Positions 1 to 7,658 are shown, counted from the first letter of the stretch. The stretch: 10,394 bases of DNA from 4484-232 sp964486555 (GCA_964486555.1 CAZANP010000056.1:1-10394), one strand, 5' to 3'. Program-made: numbers and translations. Notes: generated by a model not told the origin, from the letters alone.

Positions 1-16
1 AGGAAGAGAGAAATAG
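1..16 (+). CDS. 3' end of an upstream gene (partial, tentative)
   Basis: Reading from base 2, four codons (Gly-Arg-Glu-Lys) end at a TAG at 14-16. This TAG runs straight into the GAGGAGG ribosome binding site of the next gene, the same overlapping layout used throughout this window. Nothing about function can be read from four residues. A different upstream frame, stopping at 52-54, cannot be excluded. Confidence 0.35.
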
Positions 17-22
17 AGGAGG
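16..22 (+). promoter_or_regulatory. Ribosome binding site deciding the GTG start at 30
   Basis: GAGGAGG lies 7 bases before the GTG at 30. The frame stays open upstream of 30 to the window edge, and an ATG lies inside at 45, but only the GTG is well placed relative to this site. Confidence 0.7.
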
Positions 23-29
23 CGAGAAG

Positions 30-440
30 GTGGCGGTTGAGAAGATGGTGGTGATAGATGTTAAAGAAAAGAGCGTTGTTGTTGGAAAGAAAAGGGATAT
101 GTTGTGTGGTCACTGCTCCTTGAAAAATGTTTGTACAGCGGTGGATGAGGATATCAGAATCGAAATAGATTATGAGGATGGTGATCTTAAGGAAGGCGAT
201 ATTGTTCTTGTGGAATCTCCAAGAACGGGGCCTTTGGAAATATCTGTGAAAGTTTATCTCATTCCTTTGATACTCTTTGTTTTCGGAATAATATTTGGAA
301 ACAGCGTTTTGAAATTGAAGGATGTATACTCTTTCTTGTTGGGAATATCTTCCGTTTTTATTTATTACACCCTTCTTAGATTTTTCGATAAAAAGAAAGT
401 TTTCAAGATCGTGGGCAAGGTACCAAATCCAAATGAATGA
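30..440 (+). CDS. RseC/MucC-family integral membrane protein
   Basis: This 136-aa protein has the layout of the RseC/MucC family (SoxR-reducing system RseC). A short soluble N-terminal beta domain carries a cysteine cluster CxxCx5C (Cys26, Cys29, Cys35), followed by two membrane segments at about 73-93 and 99-117 and a short basic tail. In other bacteria RseC proteins modulate the sigma-E envelope pathway or help Rnf-type complexes reduce SoxR. The cysteines suggest metal or redox chemistry at the membrane. No rnf, rpoE or rseAB gene is visible here, so the partner is unknown. The GTG start is chosen from a GAGGAGG site 7 bases upstream. The gene converges on the minus-strand cluster with only 2 bases between stops. 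Family assignment is fairly secure; function in this organism is not. Confidence 0.75.
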   Translation: MAVEKMVVIDVKEKSVVVGKKRDMLCGHCSLKNVCTAVDEDIRIEIDYEDGDLKEGDIVLVESPRTGPLEISVKVYLIPLILFVFGIIFGNSVLKLKDVYSFLLGISSVFIYYTLLRFFDKKKVFKIVGKVPNPNE

Positions 441-442
441 TA

Positions 443-1639
443 TCACTTTGGAATAGTTATATCCTCCAGTTTACTGGTCACTTTCGTCGTTATCTCCACC
501 CCATCTTTAGAGGGTGCTATCACAGCGTAAAAGAGATCCGCTTTCCTTTGGAAACCGTACCTTTTCTTTCCATTCACTTTTTCAAGGACTGGTCTCCACG
601 TTCCACAATTTATATAAACCTTCTTTTTTTCACCAACGGGAACGATTCTTAAAGAGTGATGGTGTATATGACCAAATATCACGATATCCGTTTCCGGTAT
701 ATCAGGTTTTTCTCCATCTATGTATCCTGCAAAATCCGCTTCTTTTAAACTCTTTCCTTTCAATATTCTTTTGGCGTTTTTGTACAGATAATCCGTTTTT
801 CTAAATTCCCTTAGTTTCATAGTCACTCTGACGAGGATCTCTCCAAGCTTCATACCACCGAATCTGTTGACAAAGACCTTAGATAACCAGTGAGTCTTCG
901 GGAAATTCTTTTTTATCCAGAGTTTCACCTCAGTTGTTCTCAACATCTCAACGAAGGACTTTATCCAAAGTTCCAGAATATCCACTCCTATATCGTACGC
1001 CTCCATCACGTATTCGAACCAGTGAAAAACATCCATAGCTGGTCTGACGTTATCATAATCCCTGATGATTTCTTTGGGAACAAGGCTCTGTATGTTGTCA
1101 TCGAATCTCACCATCATGTACCTTGTCATGAAATCTCCAAGAGGTGGTATGAGCCTACCAGATCTCTTATCCTTAACGAACTTGTTTATAACATCGAACT
1201 GATTACCATGGATGGCTAGGATCTTAAACTTTTCATCGAGATAATATGGAACGATCGATATATCTCCGATTTTTTCTTTCAGTTTTTCCTGAAGTTTTGG
1301 ATTTTTTAGCAGATAATAATCATGATTTCCCACGATGTATACCAGTTTATGTTTTTTCGTGAATCTTCTCAAAGCGCTGAAAACCTTTTCGTGTTTTCGC
1401 GTTATATCCTCGAAAATATATCCATCCAGTTTCTCTAAAAGAGTTTCGAAGGGAATCAATCCCCATTCCTTCACAACCCTGCTTTCCAACAGTTCAAAGC
1501 CATCCCCGACGATAACCAGTTCTATGTCATCTTCTTCATACATGGTGTTCAAAAATTTCACGAATTCATCATCGTACACGAAGTCATCCTTTGCCGATCC
1601 GTCTCCTATATGAAGATCGCTTATGAAAACTTTCTTCAT
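443..1639 (-). CDS. Calcineurin-like metallophosphoesterase with large insert
   Basis: This 398-aa protein has a complete dinuclear-metal phosphoesterase motif set: DLHIGDG (8-14), GDGFELL (45-51), GNHD (104-107), IHGNQFD (143-149) and GHIHHH (323-328). The GD-x-FE form and the early HG motif resemble the LpxH/UDP-2,3-diacylglucosamine hydrolase-like subgroup. About 170 residues separate the HGN and GHIH motifs, far more than in a minimal LpxH, and this stretch is rich in aromatic and basic residues. Thermotogales are not known to make lipid A, so LpxH activity should not be assumed; the substrate is unknown. The ATG overlaps the manA stop as ATGA (1636-1639), with a GGGGGA ribosome binding site 6-7 bases upstream. 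It is the last gene of the minus-strand cluster. Fold confidence is high, substrate confidence low. Confidence 0.85.
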   Translation of the reverse strand: MKKVFISDLHIGDGSAKDDFVYDDEFVKFLNTMYEEDDIELVIVGDGFELLESRVVKEWGLIPFETLLEKLDGYIFEDITRKHEKVFSALRRFTKKHKLVYIVGNHDYYLLKNPKLQEKLKEKIGDISIVPYYLDEKFKILAIHGNQFDVINKFVKDKRSGRLIPPLGDFMTRYMMVRFDDNIQSLVPKEIIRDYDNVRPAMDVFHWFEYVMEAYDIGVDILELWIKSFVEMLRTTEVKLWIKKNFPKTHWLSKVFVNRFGGMKLGEILVRVTMKLREFRKTDYLYKNAKRILKGKSLKEADFAGYIDGEKPDIPETDIVIFGHIHHHSLRIVPVGEKKKVYINCGTWRPVLEKVNGKKRYGFQRKADLFYAVIAPSKDGVEITTKVTSKLEDITIPK

Positions 1640-2478
1640 GATCGATCCCCCGATTGATATTTCAGGAAGAACTCTCCGAGTTTCACTTCCAGGACGTTAC
1701 ATTCAATTTCAACTTTTTCTCCTATTGGAACTATAAAAGTTTCGTATTTTCCAACACTTTTTCCATTTATCCTTCCACCTTCCAGAGTGATCAGCACAGA
1801 AAATCCCTCTGATGTCCCATTTTTCATCAATCTGATTCTGAAATGTTCGCAATCGAACCTTTTGACGTTTTCATGATAGATATCCTTTATATTCACCTTC
1901 TTGATAACCTTAAGGGCTTTATCTAAATGAAGCTCTCTTCCCCTCCCCCAATCGTGTATTCTGTATGTGAGGTCAGAGGATTCCTGCACTTCGATTAGAA
2001 AGGAATCAGGTCCTAGAGCGTGTACAGTTCCAGCTGGGAGGAAGAGAAAGCTTTTTGGAGACGGTCTGAAAAAGGTTAAAGCATCGTTCCAATTGTTCGT
2101 TTCAATGGCTTCTTTCACCTTTTCATCATTTTCTCCTATGGCTACCTCGCTTTCTTTCAGAAAGAACCATCCTTCCGTTTTACCCCAGGGTTCGTTCGCT
2201 TCCAAGACCAAAGCCTCTTCATCGTTCGGATGAACCTGTACTGATAACCATTGTGAAGATGAGATGATCTTCACAAGCAAGGGAAACCTTGGATATTCCC
2301 TTCCAACGATCTCTTCCATAACCGAGTTCACATTCCTACCATCTTCGAGTTCTGTCACAAACATCGGATGACCTGAAAGGAGCCATACTTCGCCTATCTT
2401 TTTATCGGTACCGAAAAGCTTCCCAAGTTCGTATGAACCCCATATCATTTCTCTGAGTTTTGGAAGAACTTTTATCAT
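1636..2478 (-). CDS. manA: Mannose-6-phosphate isomerase, class I (cupin, Zn-dependent)
   Basis: This enzyme interconverts mannose 6-phosphate and fructose 6-phosphate in the cytosol, linking mannose use and GDP-mannose or polysaccharide synthesis to glycolysis. The 280-aa size fits the short Bacillus-type class I enzymes rather than the longer enterobacterial ones. The zinc ligands are visible: Gln81 and His83 in SVQVHPND, Glu102 in GKTEGW, and His153 in PAGTVHALG. The YRIHDWGR segment (172-179) corresponds to the family's substrate-binding arginine stretch, near LIEVQESSDLTYR. The start overlaps the upstream stop as ATGA (2475-2478), with an AGGAGG site 9 bases upstream, and the end overlaps the phosphoesterase start by 4 bases. 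No mannose transporter or GDP-mannose gene lies nearby, so its link to neighbours is not obvious. Confidence 0.9.
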   Translation of the reverse strand: MIKVLPKLREMIWGSYELGKLFGTDKKIGEVWLLSGHPMFVTELEDGRNVNSVMEEIVGREYPRFPLLVKIISSSQWLSVQVHPNDEEALVLEANEPWGKTEGWFFLKESEVAIGENDEKVKEAIETNNWNDALTFFRPSPKSFLFLPAGTVHALGPDSFLIEVQESSDLTYRIHDWGRGRELHLDKALKVIKKVNIKDIYHENVKRFDCEHFRIRLMKNGTSEGFSVLITLEGGRINGKSVGKYETFIVPIGEKVEIECNVLEVKLGEFFLKYQSGDRS

Positions 2479-3845
2479 TCTTTGTATCCTCCTATCTTTA
2501 TCTCACCATCTTGATAGAAAACGATCGCTTTTTTTAGAATCCTTTCCACATAGAATTTTCTGTCGAATATGGATATCTCAACACCAGGATACAAAACGCT
2601 TCTTGCTATTATTTGAGCACCTTTCGCTTTCTTTTCGCTATCTTCCTTCAAAGCCTCATACTCTTTTCTGTTTCTATCCAATGACTCTCTCAGGTTTATC
2701 AGAGTCTGGGAGACCTTCATGAGCATCTCGAGTTTGTCTGGTGGTAATTTTCCACCACTTCTTTCCATCAATTTTCTGAGTTCCATGAGAACTTTCGTGA
2801 GTTTTCTAATGTTTTCTTCATCTAGCTTTATCTGAGCTTCCAGTACCTTCAACCTTTCCCTCACAAGAGGATCAACCCCAACCTCTACTCTTGTGCTCAC
2901 ACCGAGATTCGATCCGATCTCGTTGGCTATGACACTGTAGCCAGCAGTTATCACACCTCCGACTATTATACCTCTTGTAACCTCCACACTTCTTCCAGCT
3001 TTGATTTTGCTGTTTTCTATGGATCTATCGACAATAACGTCCAGACCAGCCTCCACCTCGACATTTTCTAAAAAATACGCTTTGACGTTTTTCCTGGCTT
3101 TGATGAGTCCTTTACCTCTACCCTTGGCTCCATGCACTTCCACGTCTCCATTCAGCGATATCACAGTTGAAGCCTCTGCAACACCCTTTATAACCACATC
3201 TCCCTTAGCTTTAACCACAAAATCCGGCCTCACATCACCTTTTACTTCCACAGAACCTGGGAAATCTATGTTCCCAACAGAGTAATCCACGTTTTCAGGT
3301 ACAATAAGTGTCTCCTCGACATCAATGGTCCCGTCGTCTTTAACCACAAGGAGACCATCTTGTACGGCTATCAAAACATTCCCTTCCCTTTTGACATTTT
3401 TACCTAGGTTCAACTGTGGATCCTTCCCTGGCTTTGGTTTGACTGGCAATCCAAAAACATCTTTCCCTTCATGTCCTTTCGTTGGTGGTATGATTCTTGC
3501 TATTTTCTCTCCTTGCTTCACAAGGATCCTTTTCCTCGAAGGCATGGATTTCAAATCGACCTTGCCCCCCAAAATTTCCTCATATTCTGGCACTTTCTTT
3601 ATCAGCTCAATTTCACCATCTTTACCGTCAACTGGAGGCTTCCCAACTGCCACAAGCTGTGGCACTCTGTAAATAGGATTTACCGTTAGCTGGTCGATCC
3701 TATCCTTTAAAATCCCGTACTTTATTCCCGCATTGTCAAGAGCTTTTAGAATATCACTCTGAGATATAGTTTCACCTTCTTCATCGGGTATGAGCGTGAC
3801 GTATGCTGACATTCTATCTTTGCTGACGGATACTTCCACTTTCAC
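2475..3845 (-). CDS. FapA / DUF342-family polymer-type protein
   Basis: This 456-aa protein has the DUF342 (FapA, 'flagellar assembly protein A') layout. An N-terminal alpha/beta domain (about 1-150) includes IIPPTKGHEGKDVFG near 118-132. It is followed by a right-handed beta-helix of short beta repeats with regular Gly, Val and Asp/Asn turns (about 180-325, e.g. GSVEVKGDV and GDVVIKG). Next comes a charged coiled coil (about 328-408), then a short beta-rich C-terminal stretch. In vibrios FapA influences flagellar assembly and position; elsewhere the role is unclear. Thermotoga is flagellated, but no flagellar gene is nearby. The GTG start at 3845 is preceded by AGGTGAT (3851-3857) with a 5-base spacer, overlapping the trmFO stop. 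Family assignment is good; cellular role is inferred only. Confidence 0.8.
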   Translation of the reverse strand: MKVEVSVSKDRMSAYVTLIPDEEGETISQSDILKALDNAGIKYGILKDRIDQLTVNPIYRVPQLVAVGKPPVDGKDGEIELIKKVPEYEEILGGKVDLKSMPSRKRILVKQGEKIARIIPPTKGHEGKDVFGLPVKPKPGKDPQLNLGKNVKREGNVLIAVQDGLLVVKDDGTIDVEETLIVPENVDYSVGNIDFPGSVEVKGDVRPDFVVKAKGDVVIKGVAEASTVISLNGDVEVHGAKGRGKGLIKARKNVKAYFLENVEVEAGLDVIVDRSIENSKIKAGRSVEVTRGIIVGGVITAGYSVIANEIGSNLGVSTRVEVGVDPLVRERLKVLEAQIKLDEENIRKLTKVLMELRKLMERSGGKLPPDKLEMLMKVSQTLINLRESLDRNRKEYEALKEDSEKKAKGAQIIARSVLYPGVEISIFDRKFYVERILKKAIVFYQDGEIKIGGYKE

Positions 3846-3856
3846 GAAATATCACC

Positions 3857-5164
3857 TCACCAAGGGTGCTCTTTGAGGAAATCCTTCAATGACTTGATGG
3901 CTATTTCAGATAATTTCCTCCTCCTTTCGAAGCGATCCCTTACCCTGATTTTTGGAAGGAGCCCAAAATTCGCGTACATTGGCTTTAAATCTCCCATGCA
4001 TCCTTCTATCACGTAGTGGAATAGAGAACCCAGCATCGTTTCCCTTGGAAATCTGACAGGTTCCTTTCCCTTCAGTATCCTGTATATATTGTACGCCACA
4101 TATATCCCGGAAGCAGCAGATTCCACGTATCCTTCCACTCCAGTTATCTGACCTGCAAAAAATATCCTTTTGTCCTTCTTCAACCTCATGAAAGGATCTA
4201 AAACCTTTGGAGAGTTGATGTAGATGTTCCTATGCATGACACCATATCGAGCTATCTCAACCTTTTCGAGGCCAGGTATCATTCTTATAACCTTTTTCTG
4301 CTCTTTCCATTTCAATCTTGTCTGAAATCCAACAAGGTTGTACAATGTTCCTTCCATGTTATCCCTTCTGAGTTGAACGACAGCATAAGGTTCCTTTCCT
4401 ATCCTCGGATCCACAAGACCTGTAGGTCTCAATGGGCCAAAGCGCAGGGCATCTTTTCCACTTTTCGCTATTTCTTCTATAGGTTTACATCTCTCGAAAA
4501 GGAGCTTCTTATCGAAATCTTCTATTTCTATGGTTTCCGCTTCCACCAATGCTTTCCACAATCTTTCGTAATCTTCCTTGCCCAGAGGACAATTTATGTA
4601 ATCTTTTGATTCTTTTTCGAATCTGTCTCCAAAGAAGACCTTCGATAGATTTACAGTTTCGTAGATTACAATAGGTGCCACCGCATCGAAGAAGTGTAGG
4701 AAACACTCCCCTAATAGTTCCTTAAGGAAAGCTGCTAAGGAAGGGGAAGTCACTGGTCCAGTCGCTACGACCCAGATCTCATCTGAAGAAGGGGTTAAAC
4801 TCTTTATTTCCTCGCGAATTATAGAAACGTTGGAGAGGTCCTTTATTCTTTCAGTAACACCTTTTGAAAACCTTTCTCGATCGACGGCCAAAGCTTTTCC
4901 GGCTGGTATCTTTGCTTTGTAGGCTTCTTCAAGAATCAAGGAGCCTAACAACTCCATTTCCTTCTTCAACAATCCTTCAGCGTTGGTCGGATCTTCCGAC
5001 TTTAAAGAGTTGCTGCAGACGAGTTCTGCAAACAGATCCGTTTTGTGCACTTCTGTCATCTTAACTGGCCTCATTTCATGAAGGACGACTCTAATGCCTC
5101 TTATGGCCAGTTGATAGGCAACCTCCGATCCAGCAAGCCCTGCTCCAACAACGTGAACTATCAC
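3857..5164 (-). CDS. trmFO: Folate/FAD-dependent tRNA (uracil-54-C5)-methyltransferase TrmFO
   Basis: TrmFO uses methylenetetrahydrofolate and FADH2 to methylate U54 in the T-loop of tRNA, replacing the SAM-dependent TrmA of other bacteria. It acts in the cytosol. The 435-aa length is typical. The N-terminus has the Rossmann FAD motif GAGLAG (7-12) and the E-MRP segment (30-33). The catalytic cysteine is Cys50 in ELVCSNSLKS, and a second conserved-type cysteine lies in FERCKPIEE (about 225). FGPLRPTGL (241-249) and the C-terminal FAGQITGVEGYVESAASG (about 335-352) are hallmarks of the GidA/TrmFO family. Its short length and lack of the GidA C-terminal domain rule out MnmG. The GTG start overlaps the RsbW-like stop as GTGA (5161-5164), and an in-frame stop just upstream excludes a longer form. 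The ribosome binding site AGGAGGG is unusually far, 13 bases. Confidence 0.95.
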   Translation of the reverse strand: MIVHVVGAGLAGSEVAYQLAIRGIRVVLHEMRPVKMTEVHKTDLFAELVCSNSLKSEDPTNAEGLLKKEMELLGSLILEEAYKAKIPAGKALAVDRERFSKGVTERIKDLSNVSIIREEIKSLTPSSDEIWVVATGPVTSPSLAAFLKELLGECFLHFFDAVAPIVIYETVNLSKVFFGDRFEKESKDYINCPLGKEDYERLWKALVEAETIEIEDFDKKLLFERCKPIEEIAKSGKDALRFGPLRPTGLVDPRIGKEPYAVVQLRRDNMEGTLYNLVGFQTRLKWKEQKKVIRMIPGLEKVEIARYGVMHRNIYINSPKVLDPFMRLKKDKRIFFAGQITGVEGYVESAASGIYVAYNIYRILKGKEPVRFPRETMLGSLFHYVIEGCMGDLKPMYANFGLLPKIRVRDRFERRRKLSEIAIKSLKDFLKEHPW

Positions 5165-5598
5165 TCTTTTTCATCATCCCTCCTGGGAGGTACCTGATAT
5201 TTCTTTTTGAGGATCAGAAGATTTCCCACATCGACATCCTTGAACTTCATGACATCGAATATCTTCTGAATGATGTAAACCCCCAATCCACCGGGTTTTA
5301 CTTCTTCCAAAGGCCTGGGTTTTACCTTAGAAGGATCGACCTTGGGGCCAAAATCTCTCAGAAGAATTTCCAGTTCGTTTGTATCGTCCTTCCATGTGAG
5401 CGTCATGACTATGTATTTACTCTCGTCTTTTTTATATGTATGAACTATTATATTGGACACCGCTTCATCCAGAGCGAGCTCTGTATCGAATATATCCTCC
5501 TCGAAAACTTTTTTGAGAAGGAGGAAATTTCTCACAACAGTCCTGGCTATTCTGATGTTTTCAGCTTTGGCTGGAAAGGAAAGAGAGATGACCTCCAT
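5161..5598 (-). CDS. RsbW/SpoIIAB-like serine kinase, anti-sigma type (HATPase_c_2)
   Basis: This 145-aa protein is a stand-alone GHKL ATPase of the RsbW/SpoIIAB kind. The N box is LALDEAVSN (Glu45, Asn49). The G1 motif is RDFGP (81-85) and the G2 box is PGGLG (102-106), followed by YIIQKIFD, all in the order and spacing of this family. Characterised members bind a sigma factor and phosphorylate an STAS anti-anti-sigma protein, releasing the sigma factor when that partner is dephosphorylated. Neither a sigma factor nor an STAS protein is in this window, so the target is unknown; some relatives act in other partner switches. ATG follows directly after the TAG of the upstream gene with no gap, and AAAGGA lies about 11 bases upstream. 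Its end overlaps trmFO by 4 bases. Confidence 0.85.
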   Translation of the reverse strand: MEVISLSFPAKAENIRIARTVVRNFLLLKKVFEEDIFDTELALDEAVSNIIVHTYKKDESKYIVMTLTWKDDTNELEILLRDFGPKVDPSKVKPRPLEEVKPGGLGVYIIQKIFDVMKFKDVDVGNLLILKKKYQVPPRRDDEKE

Positions 5599-6408
5599 CT
5601 ACCATCCCGTCCTTTCGGAGAGTAATAGTATCAATGATTCCATATACAATCTTGGGGATATTAGATACTCCTTCTCGAAATTCAATATGGAAAGAAAAAT
5701 ATCATGCGCTTTTTTACCAACCATATTGGCTGTTTCTTCGATATCCCCCGTTTCTAAGAAGATTCTTATATCCCCCGGTACTTCATGATCGAAAGATATG
5801 CTACCCTTGAAAACAATATCTGGTATCTCCTCATACAAGAATTTTCCAGATTCTCTTGAATATCTCTCAAGTAATAAGGCTTTTCTCAAAGCTTCCGAGA
5901 AATTTTTTTCTTTGGATGATATATAAACAGATCCTTCGAAACTCATATCTGGGAAGTCCAGGATAACGTAGAGATCCATGGAACCTAAATTGTAAATCCA
6001 ATCCGCTACTCTTGAGAGTTCTTTTCTTAAATTGAAACGTTCTTCCATATTTTCCATTTTTACAAGAGCTATTCGCCTTCTTGCTTTCCATTCAGGGCTC
6101 TCTTTTTCTAGGTTTTTTATGAAATCAGGATATTCTCTATAACCCCACAGAACGTGATCTATGTATGTTTTCAAATAAACAGGATTTTCTCTCTCATCAG
6201 AAGGTATCAAAACAACGCATTCACCAATTACGGTTTCTATCTTCGAAATGGTGTAATCAATACCGTAGAAGTTCCCCGATAAAGTCGTTCCGACCTCATC
6301 CACTATCCTGGAAAGCTCCAAAATTCTGGATTCTTCCATATCGATATTCGACCACATTATTCTGTCTCCGAAAACCAACGCCATCTTAGCTCCTTCAAAA
6401 TCAATCAT
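5599..6408 (-). CDS. Conserved-looking hypothetical protein, no recognised domain
   Basis: I do not recognise this 269-aa protein. It is soluble in appearance, acidic, and lacks a signal peptide or membrane segment. The first ~90 residues read as an alpha/beta unit (MALVFGDRIMW, a helix ESRILELSRIVDEV, then strands ending in GECVVLIPSD). The middle (about 100-140) is charged and helical, and the last ~120 residues alternate strands with helices. No catalytic motif stands out. The ATG at 6408 has a strong AGGAGG site 7 bases upstream and overlaps the end of queH by 8 bases; its TAG abuts the ATG of the RsbW-like kinase. That tight coupling suggests a shared role, perhaps as a sensor or partner of the kinase, but this is inference. 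I believe orthologues sit at the same place in Thermotoga genomes. Confidence 0.7.
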   Translation of the reverse strand: MIDFEGAKMALVFGDRIMWSNIDMEESRILELSRIVDEVGTTLSGNFYGIDYTISKIETVIGECVVLIPSDERENPVYLKTYIDHVLWGYREYPDFIKNLEKESPEWKARRRIALVKMENMEERFNLRKELSRVADWIYNLGSMDLYVILDFPDMSFEGSVYISSKEKNFSEALRKALLLERYSRESGKFLYEEIPDIVFKGSISFDHEVPGDIRIFLETGDIEETANMVGKKAHDIFLSILNFEKEYLISPRLYMESLILLLSERTGW

Positions 6409-7198
6409 CTTTACTCCTCCTGACTATTCTCACCTTATACCTGCCGATTTTCAAATTTCTCTTACCAACCCATAGATTTTCCGGTAAGAGAACCCTTCGA
6501 GGTCTCAAGACAAGTATCAATTCTTTCAAAAATTCTTCTCCTAGTTTGAGAAGTTCTTCATCGATTTCGAGAGTTTCAGGATCCAATTCGAATTTTCTTT
6601 GTACACCGTACAAATTCAAGATCCTTTTCAGTTTTTCTTCTCTTCTCATTCGTGATATTTTCCTCTTCTCCTCAGTCTCTCTTTTGCTGAAGATGCAACC
6701 ACAGTAATTCTGCCTGTAGATACCAAGCTCTCTGGAAACCTTTATGCTGAATTCCTGTCCCCCTTTCTTTTTAAAATCCGCGAAATAAAACTTGATACCG
6801 TATTTTCGCTCTAAAGCTTTTCCTATCTCTTCTATCCAGGAAAGATCCTTCATGGGGCTTGCTGCTAGAGTGGTTGTAAAAGCATCGAATCCTTTCCTGC
6901 CAAGTTTAGCGGTTTCATCCAACCGGTATTTGATACATTCATAACATCTTCTGCTTCCTTCACCTAACTCCTTGTACTCCTTCACAACCTTATACCATTT
7001 TTTTATGTTGTAATCTCCCTTTATCAGCGGTAACTTCCATTTCCTTGCGAGAAATTCAACGTTTTCTAATCTCTTTTCGTATTCTTTTAGAGGATGTATG
7101 TTGGGATTGAAAAAGAAAAGAGTCAAATCGTGATCCTTCAAATGGTGATAAGTCGCTATCAAATCGGGAGCACAGCATACATGAACCAATATCTTCAT
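6401..7198 (-). CDS. queH: Epoxyqueuosine reductase QueH
   Basis: QueH reduces epoxyqueuosine to queuosine in tRNA, the last step of queuosine synthesis, replacing the cobalamin-dependent QueG. The 265-aa form shows the family's iron-sulfur ligand set: CCAPD near the N-terminus (Cys8, Cys9, with Asp12), RRCYEC (Cys85, Cys88) and YCGC (Cys166, Cys168). The Thermotoga maritima homologue was characterised with a [4Fe-4S] cluster and an adjacent iron; these residues fit that. A basic C-terminal tail follows. The frame opens upstream to an ATG at 7252, but that start would overlap dtd by 44 bases. The ATG at 7198 has GAGGTG 6 bases upstream and gives the typical MKILVHVCCAPD beginning, so I choose it. 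The gap to dtd is 10 bases. Confidence 0.92.
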   Translation of the reverse strand: MKILVHVCCAPDLIATYHHLKDHDLTLFFFNPNIHPLKEYEKRLENVEFLARKWKLPLIKGDYNIKKWYKVVKEYKELGEGSRRCYECIKYRLDETAKLGRKGFDAFTTTLAASPMKDLSWIEEIGKALERKYGIKFYFADFKKKGGQEFSIKVSRELGIYRQNYCGCIFSKRETEEKRKISRMRREEKLKRILNLYGVQRKFELDPETLEIDEELLKLGEEFLKELILVLRPRRVLLPENLWVGKRNLKIGRYKVRIVRRSKDD

Positions 7199-7208
7199 GG
7201 AAGACACC

Positions 7209-7658
7209 TCAGAACACTTTCTTAGAATCGAGCAGTATGGTGACGGGACCATCGTTTATCAAATGAACTTCCATTTTCGCCCCAAAGACACCGTTTTCAA
7301 CCTCAATTCCTTCTTTTTTAAGGATCTCTATGAATTTTTCGTAGAAGGCTCTTCCTTTCTCAGGAGAAGCAGCTTGTGTGAAAGAAGGTCTCCTTCCCCT
7401 CCTACAGTCTCCGTAGAGCGTGAATTGGGAGACAACAAGTATCTTACCTCCAACATCCTTCACGGACTTGTTCATCTTACCCTCATCATCTTCAAAGATT
7501 CTGAGATTCACCACTTTGTCAGCCAGCCATTTCAAATCCTCCTCAGAGTCTTCCTTACCCACTCCAAGAAGAACGAGAAGCCCTTTATCTATACTTCCAA
7601 CAACCGTTCCATCCACAACGACCTTTGACTCTCTGACTCTCTGAACTACCGCTCTCAC
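7209..7658 (-). CDS. dtd: D-aminoacyl-tRNA deacylase
   Basis: DTD hydrolyses D-aminoacyl-tRNA (and glycine mischarged on tRNA-Ala), recycling tRNA and protecting translation. The 149-aa product has both signature motifs: SQFTLYGD (77-84), containing the active-site Thr80, and NDGPVT (135-140) with the Gly-cisPro pair that enforces chirality across the dimer. The frame is open upstream to an ATG at 7688, which would add ten residues lying inside relA and is unlike the family. The GTG at 7658 gives the normal start V/M-RAVVQRV, overlaps the relA stop as GTGA (7655-7658) and follows an AAGGGTGG ribosome-binding stretch. It lies directly downstream of relA/spoT, an arrangement common in many bacteria. 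Confidence 0.93.
   Translation of the reverse strand: MRAVVQRVRESKVVVDGTVVGSIDKGLLVLLGVGKEDSEEDLKWLADKVVNLRIFEDDEGKMNKSVKDVGGKILVVSQFTLYGDCRRGRRPSFTQAASPEKGRAFYEKFIEILKKEGIEVENGVFGAKMEVHLINDGPVTILLDSKKVF

Noticed and set aside
466..477. CCAGT-TT-ACTGG inverted repeat as a terminator
   Set aside because: The stem is only about 4-5 base pairs, the loop is too short, and no T-run follows on either strand.
437..804. Plus-strand open frames inside the phosphoesterase gene
   Set aside because: They overlap a well-supported minus-strand gene with complete motifs and have Phe/Ser-rich composition typical of antisense shadows.
3001..3689. Plus-strand Ser/Thr/Pro-rich open frames opposite the FapA-like gene
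   Set aside because: Low-complexity translations of the antisense of Lys/Glu/Val-rich coding sequence; no start signals.
3857..5164. MnmG (GidA) instead of TrmFO
   Set aside because: The length of 435 residues, the CSNSLKS active-site motif and the lack of the long C-terminal domain fit TrmFO.
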